Shown here piece by piece: positions 26,850 to 34,241 of a stretch of 64,000 bases of DNA. Origin of the DNA: Lucifugimonas sp038150225. GTDB taxonomy: Bacteria > Chloroflexota > Dehalococcoidia > Lucifugimonadales > Lucifugimonadaceae. A program made the translations under genes and the position numbers. The stretch spans positions 1 through 64,000 of the forward strand of contig JAYQWG010000001.1 in NCBI GenBank assembly GCA_038150225.1, given 5' to 3'. The notes under the pieces were generated by a model. It ran no database searches. It had not been told where the DNA came from and worked only from the letters and a program-made list of their open reading frames with translations. Within the stretch, counting starts at the first letter, position 1; each line of letters begins with the position of its first letter.

Positions 26850-27272
26850 GTGCCTAAACGACTGTCATTTTTCCTAGTAATTGCGATAGCAGCCATTGCC
26901 GTCGTCGCGCTAACCGGTTGCGAAAGTGATGTCGAGAATCCATTCGCCACAACCACACCGATACCTGCTGATTCGGGATCAGGTAGTGGAAACAGCGGTG
27001 GCGATCCTGCTCCCTCTGGACCCGACCTTGCGAACGGTGAAAGCAAGTTCAATGGGCTTGGCTGCAGTGGATGCCACACCACTACCGACGCAAAGCTCGT
27101 TGGGCCTGGACTCGCTGGGATCGCTGCAAAAGGTGATGATTACATCCGCGAATCGATCGTTGATCCAGCAGCGGTCATTGCAGATGGCTACCAGAACCTG
27201 ATGCCTAGCTCGTTCGCAGCTTTGGGTGAATCAGACCTCGAAGATCTGATCGCTTACCTGAAATCCCTGTAA
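26850..27272 (+). CDS. Cytochrome c lipoprotein (mono-heme)
   Basis: A 140-residue predicted lipoprotein. A signal peptide ends in the lipobox ALTGC (C24). A Ser/Gly/Pro-rich linker covers about 30-58. The cytochrome c domain has the heme site C72-S-G-C75-H76, and M118 in YQNLMPS is the sixth ligand candidate. The domain resembles that fused to cytochrome oxidase subunit II. It should shuttle electrons at the outer face of the membrane, perhaps to a terminal oxidase encoded elsewhere. GTG start. It is convergent with trpB, and the two share an inverted repeat between them. Confidence 0.88.
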   Translation: MPKRLSFFLVIAIAAIAVVALTGCESDVENPFATTTPIPADSGSGSGNSGGDPAPSGPDLANGESKFNGLGCSGCHTTTDAKLVGPGLAGIAAKGDDYIRESIVDPAAVIADGYQNLMPSSFAALGESDLEDLIAYLKSL

Positions 27273-27288
27273 GCAAGCGATATTTCCC

Positions 27289-27326
27289 GCGTCACCAGTT
27301 CGCAAGTTCGGAACAACTGGTGACGC
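27289..27326. terminator. Inverted repeat between convergent genes
   Basis: A perfect 12-bp stem (GCGTCACCAGTT and its complement) around a 14-nt loop lies between the cytochrome c and trpB stops. There is no T run on either side, so it may act as a bidirectional transcript end or 3' stabiliser rather than a classical intrinsic terminator. Confidence 0.55.
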
Positions 27327-28537
27327 TACAACTCCACGCCAGACGCTCGAGCGACCGTGTCCAGATCCTTGTCACCACGTCCGCTCAGTAGAAGCAGGAC
27401 GATCTGGTCTTTTGGCAGCGTCGGGATCCACTTCATCATGTAACCAATTGCATGAGACGGTTCCAGCGCTGGAATAATTCCCTCAGTGCGGCTCAACATC
27501 CTGAACCCAGCAAGGGCATCGTCATCAGTTGCTGAAACGTAGGTTGCACGTTCGGTGTCTTTCAAATAACTGTGTTCAGGACCAACTCCCGGGTAATCCA
27601 ATCCCGCTGAAATGCTGTGCGCCTCGATTACCTGACCGTGATCGTCTTGCAACAAGTAGCTCAGTGAGCCGTGCAGAACACCAGGGCGCCCTTTGGTCAT
27701 CGTTGCAGCGTGCCGTCCATGCAGGCCTTCGCCGGCAGCTTCAACGCCTATGAGCCCGACATCTGGGTCATTCACGAAACCGGAAAATATACCAATCGCG
27801 TTCGATCCTCCACCAACACACGCAATAACGTGATCGGGCAATCGACCGGCCATGTCGATGACCTGCTGTCTGGCTTCGGTACCAATTACAGATTGGAAGT
27901 CACGAACGAGCTGGGGGTAGGGGTGTGGGCCTACAACACTACCGATGATGTAGTGTGTCGTTTCGACGTTCGAAACCCAGTCGCGTATAGCTTCGTTGAT
28001 AGCGTCTTTGAGAGTTCTACTGCCTGAGGTAACTGACTCGACAGTTGCTCCCAGTTCGCGCATTCGGTATACGTTTGGCGCTTGTCGTCGAATGTCTTCC
28101 TCGCCCATGTACACGATGCACTCAAGGCCCATTTGCGCGCAAACGGTCGCTGTGGCGACACCGTGTTGCCCCGCTCCGGTCTCGGCAATGATCCGCTTTT
28201 TGCCGAGTTTCTTCGCGAGTAGTGCCTGACCAATGGCGTTATTGATTTTGTGAGCACCAGTGTGGTTCAGGTCTTCGCGCTTGATGTAAATCTGCGGTCC
28301 GCCAAGCTTTTCGGTCAAATTCTTGGCGTGATACATCGCCGTTGGACGACCGACATAATTGGTTAGCAGGTCTTCAAACTCATCCCAGAAATATTCGTCA
28401 CTCTTGGCTTCGTTGTAAGCCTCTTCGAGCTCCGCTAGCGCAGCCATCAAAGTTTCGGGTACGAATTTGCCGCCGTAAGGACCGAATCGTCCCTGGTCGT
28501 TTGGCAACTGATCTGATGTGGATTCTGTGGATGTCAT
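27326..28537 (-). CDS. trpB: Tryptophan synthase beta subunit
   Basis: A 403-residue PLP enzyme that condenses indole and serine to tryptophan. It opens with GRFGPYGGKFVPETL. The PLP-binding lysine is K97 in NHTGAHKINNA, and ETGAGQHGVATA and CVGGGSNAIGIF are the substrate and phosphate loops. It is the classical TrpB1 type with the expected length. No trpA or other trp gene is adjacent in the window, which is unusual for TrpB1 and means the partner is encoded elsewhere. Confidence 0.95.
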   Translation of the reverse strand: MTSTESTSDQLPNDQGRFGPYGGKFVPETLMAALAELEEAYNEAKSDEYFWDEFEDLLTNYVGRPTAMYHAKNLTEKLGGPQIYIKREDLNHTGAHKINNAIGQALLAKKLGKKRIIAETGAGQHGVATATVCAQMGLECIVYMGEEDIRRQAPNVYRMRELGATVESVTSGSRTLKDAINEAIRDWVSNVETTHYIIGSVVGPHPYPQLVRDFQSVIGTEARQQVIDMAGRLPDHVIACVGGGSNAIGIFSGFVNDPDVGLIGVEAAGEGLHGRHAATMTKGRPGVLHGSLSYLLQDDHGQVIEAHSISAGLDYPGVGPEHSYLKDTERATYVSATDDDALAGFRMLSRTEGIIPALEPSHAIGYMMKWIPTLPKDQIVLLLLSGRGDKDLDTVARASGVEL

Positions 28538-28690
28538 TTGGATGTGGTAAGGAAAGACGATAACGCCCTAAATAAATATGAATTGCCAACACGCGATTCA
28601 TTCTCACGCTAGGATATCAGCGTAACTCTTCGTGATTTGTTGCGGAGACTCTTTTATTCGTCTGGATTTACCTGAAAGGTCCTTACTCGG

Positions 28691-29182
28691 TTGAGTTCCT
28701 CGCCCGCGCCTCGTCCCGGTATGGATGAGTACATGATGTCCATCGCTGTCGGAGTGCGAGCACGCGCTAACTGCATGGGTAGCCATGTCGGTGCAGTTCT
28801 GGCTCGTGAGGGGCATATCGTTTCGACCGGCTACAACGGGACTGCGCACGGCACTCCGAACTGTGACGAAGGCGGCTGTGAACGGTGCAACAACCGTGAC
28901 AAATACCCTTCAGGTGTTGGGTACGACCTATGTGTTTGCGTTCACGCCGAGCAAAATGCGCTACTTCAGGCGGCGCGATTTGGAACCGCAGTCGAAGGTT
29001 CAATCGTCTACACAACATGGAGTCCTTGTTTCGGATGTACTAAAGACCTTCTGCAGGCTGGGATCAAAGGGATCCGGTACGGCAAGTACTGGGAGCCAAA
29101 GCCTGAACTGAAAGGTGAGTACGATCGACTATTGAGCTACTTCGAAGAAGGTGTCAAAAAAGTCGAAGTCGAAGGTCTCTAA
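28691..29182 (+). CDS. dCMP deaminase / cytidine deaminase-like protein
   Basis: A 163-residue zinc deaminase of the deoxycytidylate deaminase (ComEB-like) family. The active site is H85-A-E87 in CVHAEQNAL, with C113 and C116 in TTWSPCFGCTKDL. C58, C63 and C66 in CDEGGCERC may form the second structural zinc site known from dCMP deaminases. It converts dCMP to dUMP for dTMP synthesis. The TTG start adds ten residues before an in-frame ATG at 28721, and either could be used. The stop lies 17 nt before the next gene, so the pair may be co-transcribed. Confidence 0.85.
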   Translation: MSSSPAPRPGMDEYMMSIAVGVRARANCMGSHVGAVLAREGHIVSTGYNGTAHGTPNCDEGGCERCNNRDKYPSGVGYDLCVCVHAEQNALLQAARFGTAVEGSIVYTTWSPCFGCTKDLLQAGIKGIRYGKYWEPKPELKGEYDRLLSYFEEGVKKVEVEGL

Positions 29183-29199
29183 ACCCAACAGGTACAAGT

Positions 29200-30408
29200 A
29201 TGAAAATCACCAGTGTCGAAACGATTGCGCTCAGAGACGATGCTGATGGATCGGTAACTTCCTGGAATCCGTCATTTGGAGAAAGCTCCGAGGGAGATGC
29301 CCCGGCGAGCACCGGTGGTTACGACATCACCCTTGTCCGTGTGAACACTGATGAGGGTATTTCTGGAATTGGTCAGTGCGAAGCACCTAGCCTTGTTATT
29401 GACGCGATTATTCGTTCTACGCTCGGTCTTGAAGCTCTTCTTATCGGAGAGGATCCGACCGAAGTTCAACGACTCTGGCAGAAGATGTACAACTCGACCG
29501 GAGTTTTTGGGCGTAGAGGAGTTGTGATCGGCGCCATTGGCGCGATTGAAACTGCCCTGTGGGACATCACCGGTAAGTACCACGGAAAGCCAGTTCACAA
29601 ACTCATTTGGCGTTCGTTCACCACGGCCGCCAGCGACACAGAACCGCTCAAGAAGGTCACGCCATATGCAACCGTCTATCCCCCCGGTGCAAACCTCGAC
29701 GAACTGGAAGAACGCCTCGAAATTGCCAAGTCACGAAATGTGAAAGCAGTAAAGATCGAGGAATGGCCGGGACAGTTCGGGAATGTCGATGTTAATACCG
29801 ATATTGCCGTCATTCAAAAGGCACGAGAGGTTCTAGGTGATGAGCGGGACTTGATGATTGACGTTCAGAACCGCTGGAGAGATGTGGGGCAGGCACTCCG
29901 AACTATCGACGCGATTGAGCAGTTCAACCCATATTTCATCGAAGCACCACTACCTGCCGACAACATCGAAGGGTATCGTCGATTAGCCGAAGCAACTCAC
30001 GTTCGAATTGCGGTTGGAGATTGGGGATTTAGCACCCGACACGAGTTTGCAGATTTGCTGCAGCGCGGTCGACTGGATGTAGTGCAACCAAGCTCGGTCC
30101 GAGCTGGTGGGATGCACGAGATCCTAAATATTGCTGAGGATGCATACGGCTTTGGTGCGTTGTGTATTCCTCACTCGTGGTGTCACGTGGTTGGAGTTAC
30201 AGCTGAAATACAGCTCGCTGCCATAACGCCAAACATGCCTTACTTCGAGTATCCGATTGCGTTTCCACCGACGCCTCTCGTAGAAAACCTCCTCGTTCCT
30301 AATATCGAGATAAATCCGGACGGTACGATTAACGTGCCCGATCAACCCGGGTTGGGTTTTGAGTTGAACGAAGAAGTGATCAATGAATTCCGAGTGGATC
30401 CCTACTAA
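29200..30408 (+). CDS. Enolase-superfamily protein (mandelate racemase-like)
   Basis: A 402-residue enolase-superfamily enzyme with an N-terminal capping domain containing an acidic insertion (about 17-40). Barrel ligands are D221 (MIDVQNRW), E248 (FIEAPLP) and D274 (AVGDWGF), where most relatives have Glu at the third position. K182 and K185 lie at the usual KxK strand, and H325 (PHSWCHVVG) is a likely general base. It therefore looks like an acid-sugar dehydratase or racemase of unknown substrate, diverged from the two other family members here. AGGT seven bases before the ATG supports the start. Confidence 0.86.
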   Translation: MKITSVETIALRDDADGSVTSWNPSFGESSEGDAPASTGGYDITLVRVNTDEGISGIGQCEAPSLVIDAIIRSTLGLEALLIGEDPTEVQRLWQKMYNSTGVFGRRGVVIGAIGAIETALWDITGKYHGKPVHKLIWRSFTTAASDTEPLKKVTPYATVYPPGANLDELEERLEIAKSRNVKAVKIEEWPGQFGNVDVNTDIAVIQKAREVLGDERDLMIDVQNRWRDVGQALRTIDAIEQFNPYFIEAPLPADNIEGYRRLAEATHVRIAVGDWGFSTRHEFADLLQRGRLDVVQPSSVRAGGMHEILNIAEDAYGFGALCIPHSWCHVVGVTAEIQLAAITPNMPYFEYPIAFPPTPLVENLLVPNIEINPDGTINVPDQPGLGFELNEEVINEFRVDPY

Positions 30409-30540
30409 CGGTCCCGGCTCGGTTCAGAATCCATGACGCAAAAGCGTGGCGATGCCGATCAAAGTTGAGTAGGACGGCATACGCGACTTACTCCAGTCGA
30501 GCTAGGTTCGAATGCAACGGATTGGCGCTCACGATTACGG

Positions 30541-31050
30541 ATGCACCTTCGCAACCCACCTATGCGGACTGTTTTTCTAATCGTGTTTGTGATCATCGCT
30601 GTCTCAAGTTTGATTGTGATGCCGAAAGTCACAAGCGTTGCGCGTGAAAACTGGGCAAACGTACAACTTGCTCGCGAACGTCACTTTGTGAACGTGACTG
30701 CTGCGAGTTGGATTTACCCTTTCTTGCGTCGCCAGGCAGAACGCATGCAAGAAGCTGAAATTCCGATCGAATGGCGTGGTGTTTCATTCCAGAACGGCCC
30801 TTGCTTTCCAGAACACATGGAGCAATTACCGACTGGAAAGTACTCGTACGCGATACAAACAGCCTGTAAGTCGCTCCACGAAATACAAACGAAGTACGCC
30901 GCAGATTGCGCGACGACTGCTAACTGCAACATTCCAGAATCGGCGGTGGTTGAACTTCAGATCGTGCTTGATCGACTCAAAGTAGCTTTTTCCGATGCGA
31001 ATCTCGTTCAGGAAGTTGAGGGCGACGGCGGTCAATCACGCAGTCGGTGA
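30541..31050 (+). CDS. Membrane-anchored cysteine protein of unknown family, copy 1
   Basis: A 169-residue protein with one N-terminal hydrophobic segment (RTVFLIVFVIIAVSSLIVM) and then an extracytoplasmic domain. It matches no family I know. It is paralogous to the next gene: the shared core reads SF-[QR]-NGPC, then QLP...YS.AI..AC.S, then C...C-N-[IV]-P. Four cysteines (NGPC, TAC, ADC, NC) are kept in both copies, consistent with two disulfides outside the cell. A second ATG 21 nt downstream, closer to the hydrophobic segment, is an alternative start. Confidence 0.75.
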   Translation: MHLRNPPMRTVFLIVFVIIAVSSLIVMPKVTSVARENWANVQLARERHFVNVTAASWIYPFLRRQAERMQEAEIPIEWRGVSFQNGPCFPEHMEQLPTGKYSYAIQTACKSLHEIQTKYAADCATTANCNIPESAVVELQIVLDRLKVAFSDANLVQEVEGDGGQSRSR

Positions 31051-31154
31051 TGCCTAAATTGATCAAAAATTGCGCGTCCATTTTGCAAATGCAGGCGTAG
31101 CATTTGATGCGCCGCGTTTAGGTTCAACACCACCGGTTCGGTAATTGTTCCCTT

Positions 31155-31724
31155 ATGGACCTCTCTTACGAAAACGACACTTCACGTTCGGCTCGGTTCC
31201 GGCGTGAATTGCGCAACCCTTCGATGATCACGATTTCACTAATCGTGACTGTAGTCGTGCTCGCATTTTCTGCCCCGTTCATTCCAACATGGGTGAACAC
31301 GACACGAGATAGCCTGGAAGCCATCAGGGAAGCGAAAGAACTTGATGACGCTGGAAGAAGCTCACTCGATGTTCTTGTCGCAAGCCAGATTGCTCCATGG
31401 ATGGGATTACAAGCCGAGACGATGCTCAACGCAACGGGACCGCTCGATTGGAAAGTTGTCTCATTCCGAAACGGTCCTTGTCACCAGGACAACCTCTCTC
31501 AGTTGCCAGTAAGCGAATACTCTTTAGCGATCGTCTCTGCGTGCAATTCGATGGACGATATTCAACAACGCTACTCAGGAACTTGTTTCCTGGCATCGAG
31601 TTGTAACGTGCCTGACGAAGCAAAGCAGGAAATCACTGCTGTGATGGGCGAAGTTTGGGAAGAATTTTCAGATGCAGGATTCGTACTTCCCTATACCGAC
31701 GTCGAAGAACAAGTCCTGCCGTAA
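31155..31724 (+). CDS. Membrane-anchored cysteine protein of unknown family, copy 2
   Basis: A 189-residue paralogue of the preceding protein. The cytoplasmic N-terminus is longer (SYENDTSRSARFRRELRNPS), followed by one transmembrane helix (about 26-45) and an external domain with the same four cysteines (NGPC, SAC, GTC, SSC). Conserved blocks include W-[RK]-x-VSF-[QR]-NGPC, QLP and NVP. The copies are only moderately similar, so the duplication is old or divergence fast. The 3' end directly abuts the gamma-glutamyltransferase remnant. No function can be assigned. Confidence 0.78.
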   Translation: MDLSYENDTSRSARFRRELRNPSMITISLIVTVVVLAFSAPFIPTWVNTTRDSLEAIREAKELDDAGRSSLDVLVASQIAPWMGLQAETMLNATGPLDWKVVSFRNGPCHQDNLSQLPVSEYSLAIVSACNSMDDIQQRYSGTCFLASSCNVPDEAKQEITAVMGEVWEEFSDAGFVLPYTDVEEQVLP

Positions 31725-31725
31725 A

Positions 31726-32319
31726 TCCTACTTAGCTGTGGTCGACCGTTGGGGCAACGCTGTCGGATAACTGCAAAGCATCCAGACGATGTTAGGCTCT
31801 TGCGTGATCGCAGGATCAACCGGCATTTTGCTGAACAACCGAATGACCTACTGGCACCTCGACCCGGATCATATCGACTTCTTACGACCCGGTCAGAGAG
31901 TTCGCCACACGATGAACCCGGTAATGGTGTTCTCTGAATCTGTTGAAAACGGCGGACACTTGGAACTTGTTTGCGGAACCCCAGGAACCGATACGCAGGT
32001 TCAAACCAACATGCAGGTTGTTACAGGCGTATTTGACTATGGCTTGACCGTCGCTGAAGCAATCGATGGACCTCGATGGACTCACAACCAGGCTGGGACC
32101 GGGTCTGCATACCCGCATCCGAATACAGATTCATTTCAAATTGAGAGTCGGGCAGGTGAAGAAGTCATTGAAGGACTTGCGGAACGGGGTCACTCGGTCG
32201 AATTGACCGGAGCATGGGGTGGAGCTGGAAGCGAAGGCGCCATTCAAGTCGATCTTGAGAACAAGACACTGTTTGCTGCTTCAGATCCACGTCGAGAAGG
32301 CGACGCTCAAGTCTGGTGA
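31726..32319 (+). pseudogene. Gamma-glutamyltransferase, C-terminal remnant
   Basis: Encodes only the small-subunit part of a gamma-glutamyltransferase-family protein. The frame begins with VVDRWGNAVG, hits an in-frame TAA (31768-31770), and continues LQSIQTMLGSCVIAGSTG, then ILLNNRMTYW, RHTMNPVMVF, GTPGTDTQVQ and DGPRW, all family hallmarks. The large subunit and the autocatalytic threonine (normally just before the SVVD-like segment) are absent; the aligned residues are KSYLAVVD. A protein from the ATG at 31789 would be 176 residues and catalytically dead. It is best read as a decaying fragment, possibly deleted when the cysteine-protein pair arrived or duplicated. Confidence 0.8.
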
Positions 32320-32320
32320 T

Positions 32321-32863
32321 CTACTCCCAGAAGGTAATCCAGTCCCAGAGCGTGTTCATCGCATCAAAGAACGTGAAGTCATCGAGATACTGACCGCCGT
32401 GTAGTACCCACTCTTGACCAAGTTTCAGCGCGGTCAGAACAACTAGCCAGAAAATGACGCGGTCTCTGTTCAGTACATAGTTCGGCCAGTAGTGGTTTAG
32501 CGCCGCGAAGAAAATGAACCAGAACTCGAACACGTTCGGGAATGCTAGCAAAACGGGTCTTGCCTGAGAAATTTCGAACGTGATGAACCCGATCATCCTG
32601 AAGGCGAACAACCCGACGGCTACGTTCTTCGCTAATCCGGACCACCTGAGCGCAACCCACAGGAACGTGACCATATAAACGAGGTCGAGCCACTTGTCGA
32701 AAGCCTGGTAGTTGCCTAATCCACCGAGTTTTAGCGCGTTCATCCAGAACAGATCGGAGAAGTCGACCACGACCGCAATTAGCGCGCCTGCGAATGCCCA
32801 TCGAAGGACCGGTAGAGATCCTGCGACTCGAATGAGACCTATGACGAGTTGTTCGAGTGTCAT
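32321..32863 (-). CDS. Small multi-pass membrane protein of unknown function
   Basis: A 180-residue very hydrophobic protein with about five predicted helices, rich in Trp and Phe (for example FEFWFIFFAALNHYWPNY and VIFWLVVLTALKLGQEW). I do not recognise the family. There is no signal peptide distinct from the first helix. It starts 102 nt from the divergent aldo/keto reductase and ends just after the gamma-glutamyltransferase remnant of the opposite strand. Confidence 0.72.
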   Translation of the reverse strand: MTLEQLVIGLIRVAGSLPVLRWAFAGALIAVVVDFSDLFWMNALKLGGLGNYQAFDKWLDLVYMVTFLWVALRWSGLAKNVAVGLFAFRMIGFITFEISQARPVLLAFPNVFEFWFIFFAALNHYWPNYVLNRDRVIFWLVVLTALKLGQEWVLHGGQYLDDFTFFDAMNTLWDWITFWE

Positions 32864-32910
32864 CGATGGTCTGTCCGTCAGAAGAGTTCGGAAGCTTTAA
32901 CGATTCCAAC

Positions 32911-32916
32911 TATAAT
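32911..32916 (+). promoter_or_regulatory. -10 box (TATAAT) of the aldo/keto reductase gene
   Basis: A perfect TATAAT about 49 nt before the start codon, in the divergent intergenic region. No clear -35 is visible (TTCGGA at 18 bp is weak). The gene has a purine-rich AGAGGAAG before its ATG. Confidence 0.5.
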
Positions 32917-32964
32917 CATCGCTCAGAAGTCGCGCGCTGCAGATCACAGAGGAAGCGAGAACAC

Positions 32965-33903
32965 ATGAAGTACCGACACCTTGGAAACTCTGGACTTGAA
33001 GTCAGCGTTATTGGGCTCGGAACGAACAACTTCGGCGGACGAATGGAGTTCAAGGAGTCTCGAGACGTTATTTACGCCGCGCTCGATGAAGGAATCAACC
33101 TGATCGACACGGCCAATATTTACTCGCAAGGTCAGTCGGAAGAGATCATTGGTCGTGCACTTACGGACCGACGTGATGAAGCTCTTATTGCAACCAAGTT
33201 CGGTATGCAGTGGGCAGAAGGTCCTCACGGCAATGGCGGCTCACGCAAGCACATCATGGATTCGTTGGAAGGTTCTCTCCGTCGACTCCAAACTGACCAT
33301 GTCGATCTCTACCAGATCCACCGTCAGGACCCAACCACTCCGATCGAAGAAACACTCCGAGCTCTCGATGACGCCGTCAAAGACGGAAAGGTTCGCTACA
33401 TCGGATTGTCGAACTTCGATCCTTGGCGAATAGCTGATGCACAGTGGACTGCGAAGCACAACGGCCTGACGCCGTTTATATCATCTCAGCCTGAATACTC
33501 GATGGTCGAACGTGGAGTTGAACGTGCTGTACTACCGGTATCTGAAGAGTTTGGACTTGGCACGTTGCCATACTTCCCACTTGCTCACGGCTTCCTGACA
33601 GGAAAGTACAAGCGCGACACGGCGGTCCCTGAGGGAACGCGTCTCGATCTAACACCTGCCGCTCAGGACAAGCGACTTACATCTGAAAACTTCGATCTTC
33701 TCGATCAGCTTGAGGTTTTCGTCGAAAAACGCGGTCACACACTGGTTGAGCTTGCGTTCGCATGGCTCTTGTCTCGACCAACCATTGGATCGGTAATCGC
33801 TGGCGCAAGCACCCCCGATCAGATCAAACAGAATGCAGCAGCATCTGAATGGGAACTGTCGGACGAAGACAAAGAAGAGTTGGCGGAAATTCTCGGCGAG
33901 TAA
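32965..33903 (+). CDS. Aldo/keto reductase
   Basis: A 312-residue TIM-barrel NADPH oxidoreductase. The catalytic tetrad is complete: D48, Y53 (LIDTANIYSQGQSEE), K78 (IATKFGM) and H119 (YQIHRQD). IPxxG-like and coenzyme segments follow (YIGLSNFDPW, VIAGASTPDQ). It resembles the YhdN/Tas-like general stress and aldehyde reductase group. The ATG at the KYRHLGNSGLEVS motif is chosen because this is the conserved family N-terminus and AGAGGAAG lies upstream. An in-frame start 108 nt earlier would add unrelated residues. Confidence 0.9.
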   Translation: MKYRHLGNSGLEVSVIGLGTNNFGGRMEFKESRDVIYAALDEGINLIDTANIYSQGQSEEIIGRALTDRRDEALIATKFGMQWAEGPHGNGGSRKHIMDSLEGSLRRLQTDHVDLYQIHRQDPTTPIEETLRALDDAVKDGKVRYIGLSNFDPWRIADAQWTAKHNGLTPFISSQPEYSMVERGVERAVLPVSEEFGLGTLPYFPLAHGFLTGKYKRDTAVPEGTRLDLTPAAQDKRLTSENFDLLDQLEVFVEKRGHTLVELAFAWLLSRPTIGSVIAGASTPDQIKQNAAASEWELSDEDKEELAEILGE

Positions 33904-34241
33904 AGTTCTCTGACGGTTGGAACGGTGTTAACCGCTTACCGGTTCTCTGCAGTCGTATACAACAATTGCCCATCGATTTACTGATGCGCAGGAGTAATTA
34001 CAAGCGGCTATGCGCTTGCGTGGAGGCTGAGCTTAGGAAGCTACGAAGCCTGCCAATAGGGTTGCCAGTGAAACGAATGAAAGAACTCTAGGGCTGAACA
34101 TGGTTTTATGGTGGTAGAAAACGCCAGCCATAACATTAGGGAATATTCTGATTCGCGTCAGACCATCGGTTCACGTTCGATGAGCCTGCCCATGCCATTG
34201 ACGGCTAATTCATAACGGCATACGTGTAGAGTGTTCCGGCT
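33904..34241. other. Non-coding region before glpK
   Basis: A 338-bp stretch. Apart from the TAGAGT element next to glpK I see no gene, tRNA-like TPsiC arm, intrinsic terminator or clear repeat. It carries a short open frame of 80 codons continuing from an alternative frame of the aldo/keto reductase end, judged to be chance. Confidence 0.6.
34227..34232 (+). promoter_or_regulatory. -10 element for leaderless glpK
   Basis: TAGAGT is exactly 9 nt before the glpK ATG and there is no purine-rich ribosome binding site. It is the third instance of the same layout in the window. Confidence 0.5.

Noticed and set aside
27289..27326. 12-bp perfect inverted repeat as a phage attachment site or operator
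   Set aside because: It lies exactly between two convergent stop codons with no integrase nearby; a transcript-end hairpin is the simpler reading.
31768..31770. Start of an intact gamma-glutamyltransferase gene after a stop
   Set aside because: The large subunit and catalytic threonine are missing upstream, where an unrelated gene ends, so it is a fragment.
33904..34241. A possible tRNA or small RNA gene before glpK
   Set aside because: No cloverleaf, TPsiC consensus or terminator could be traced.
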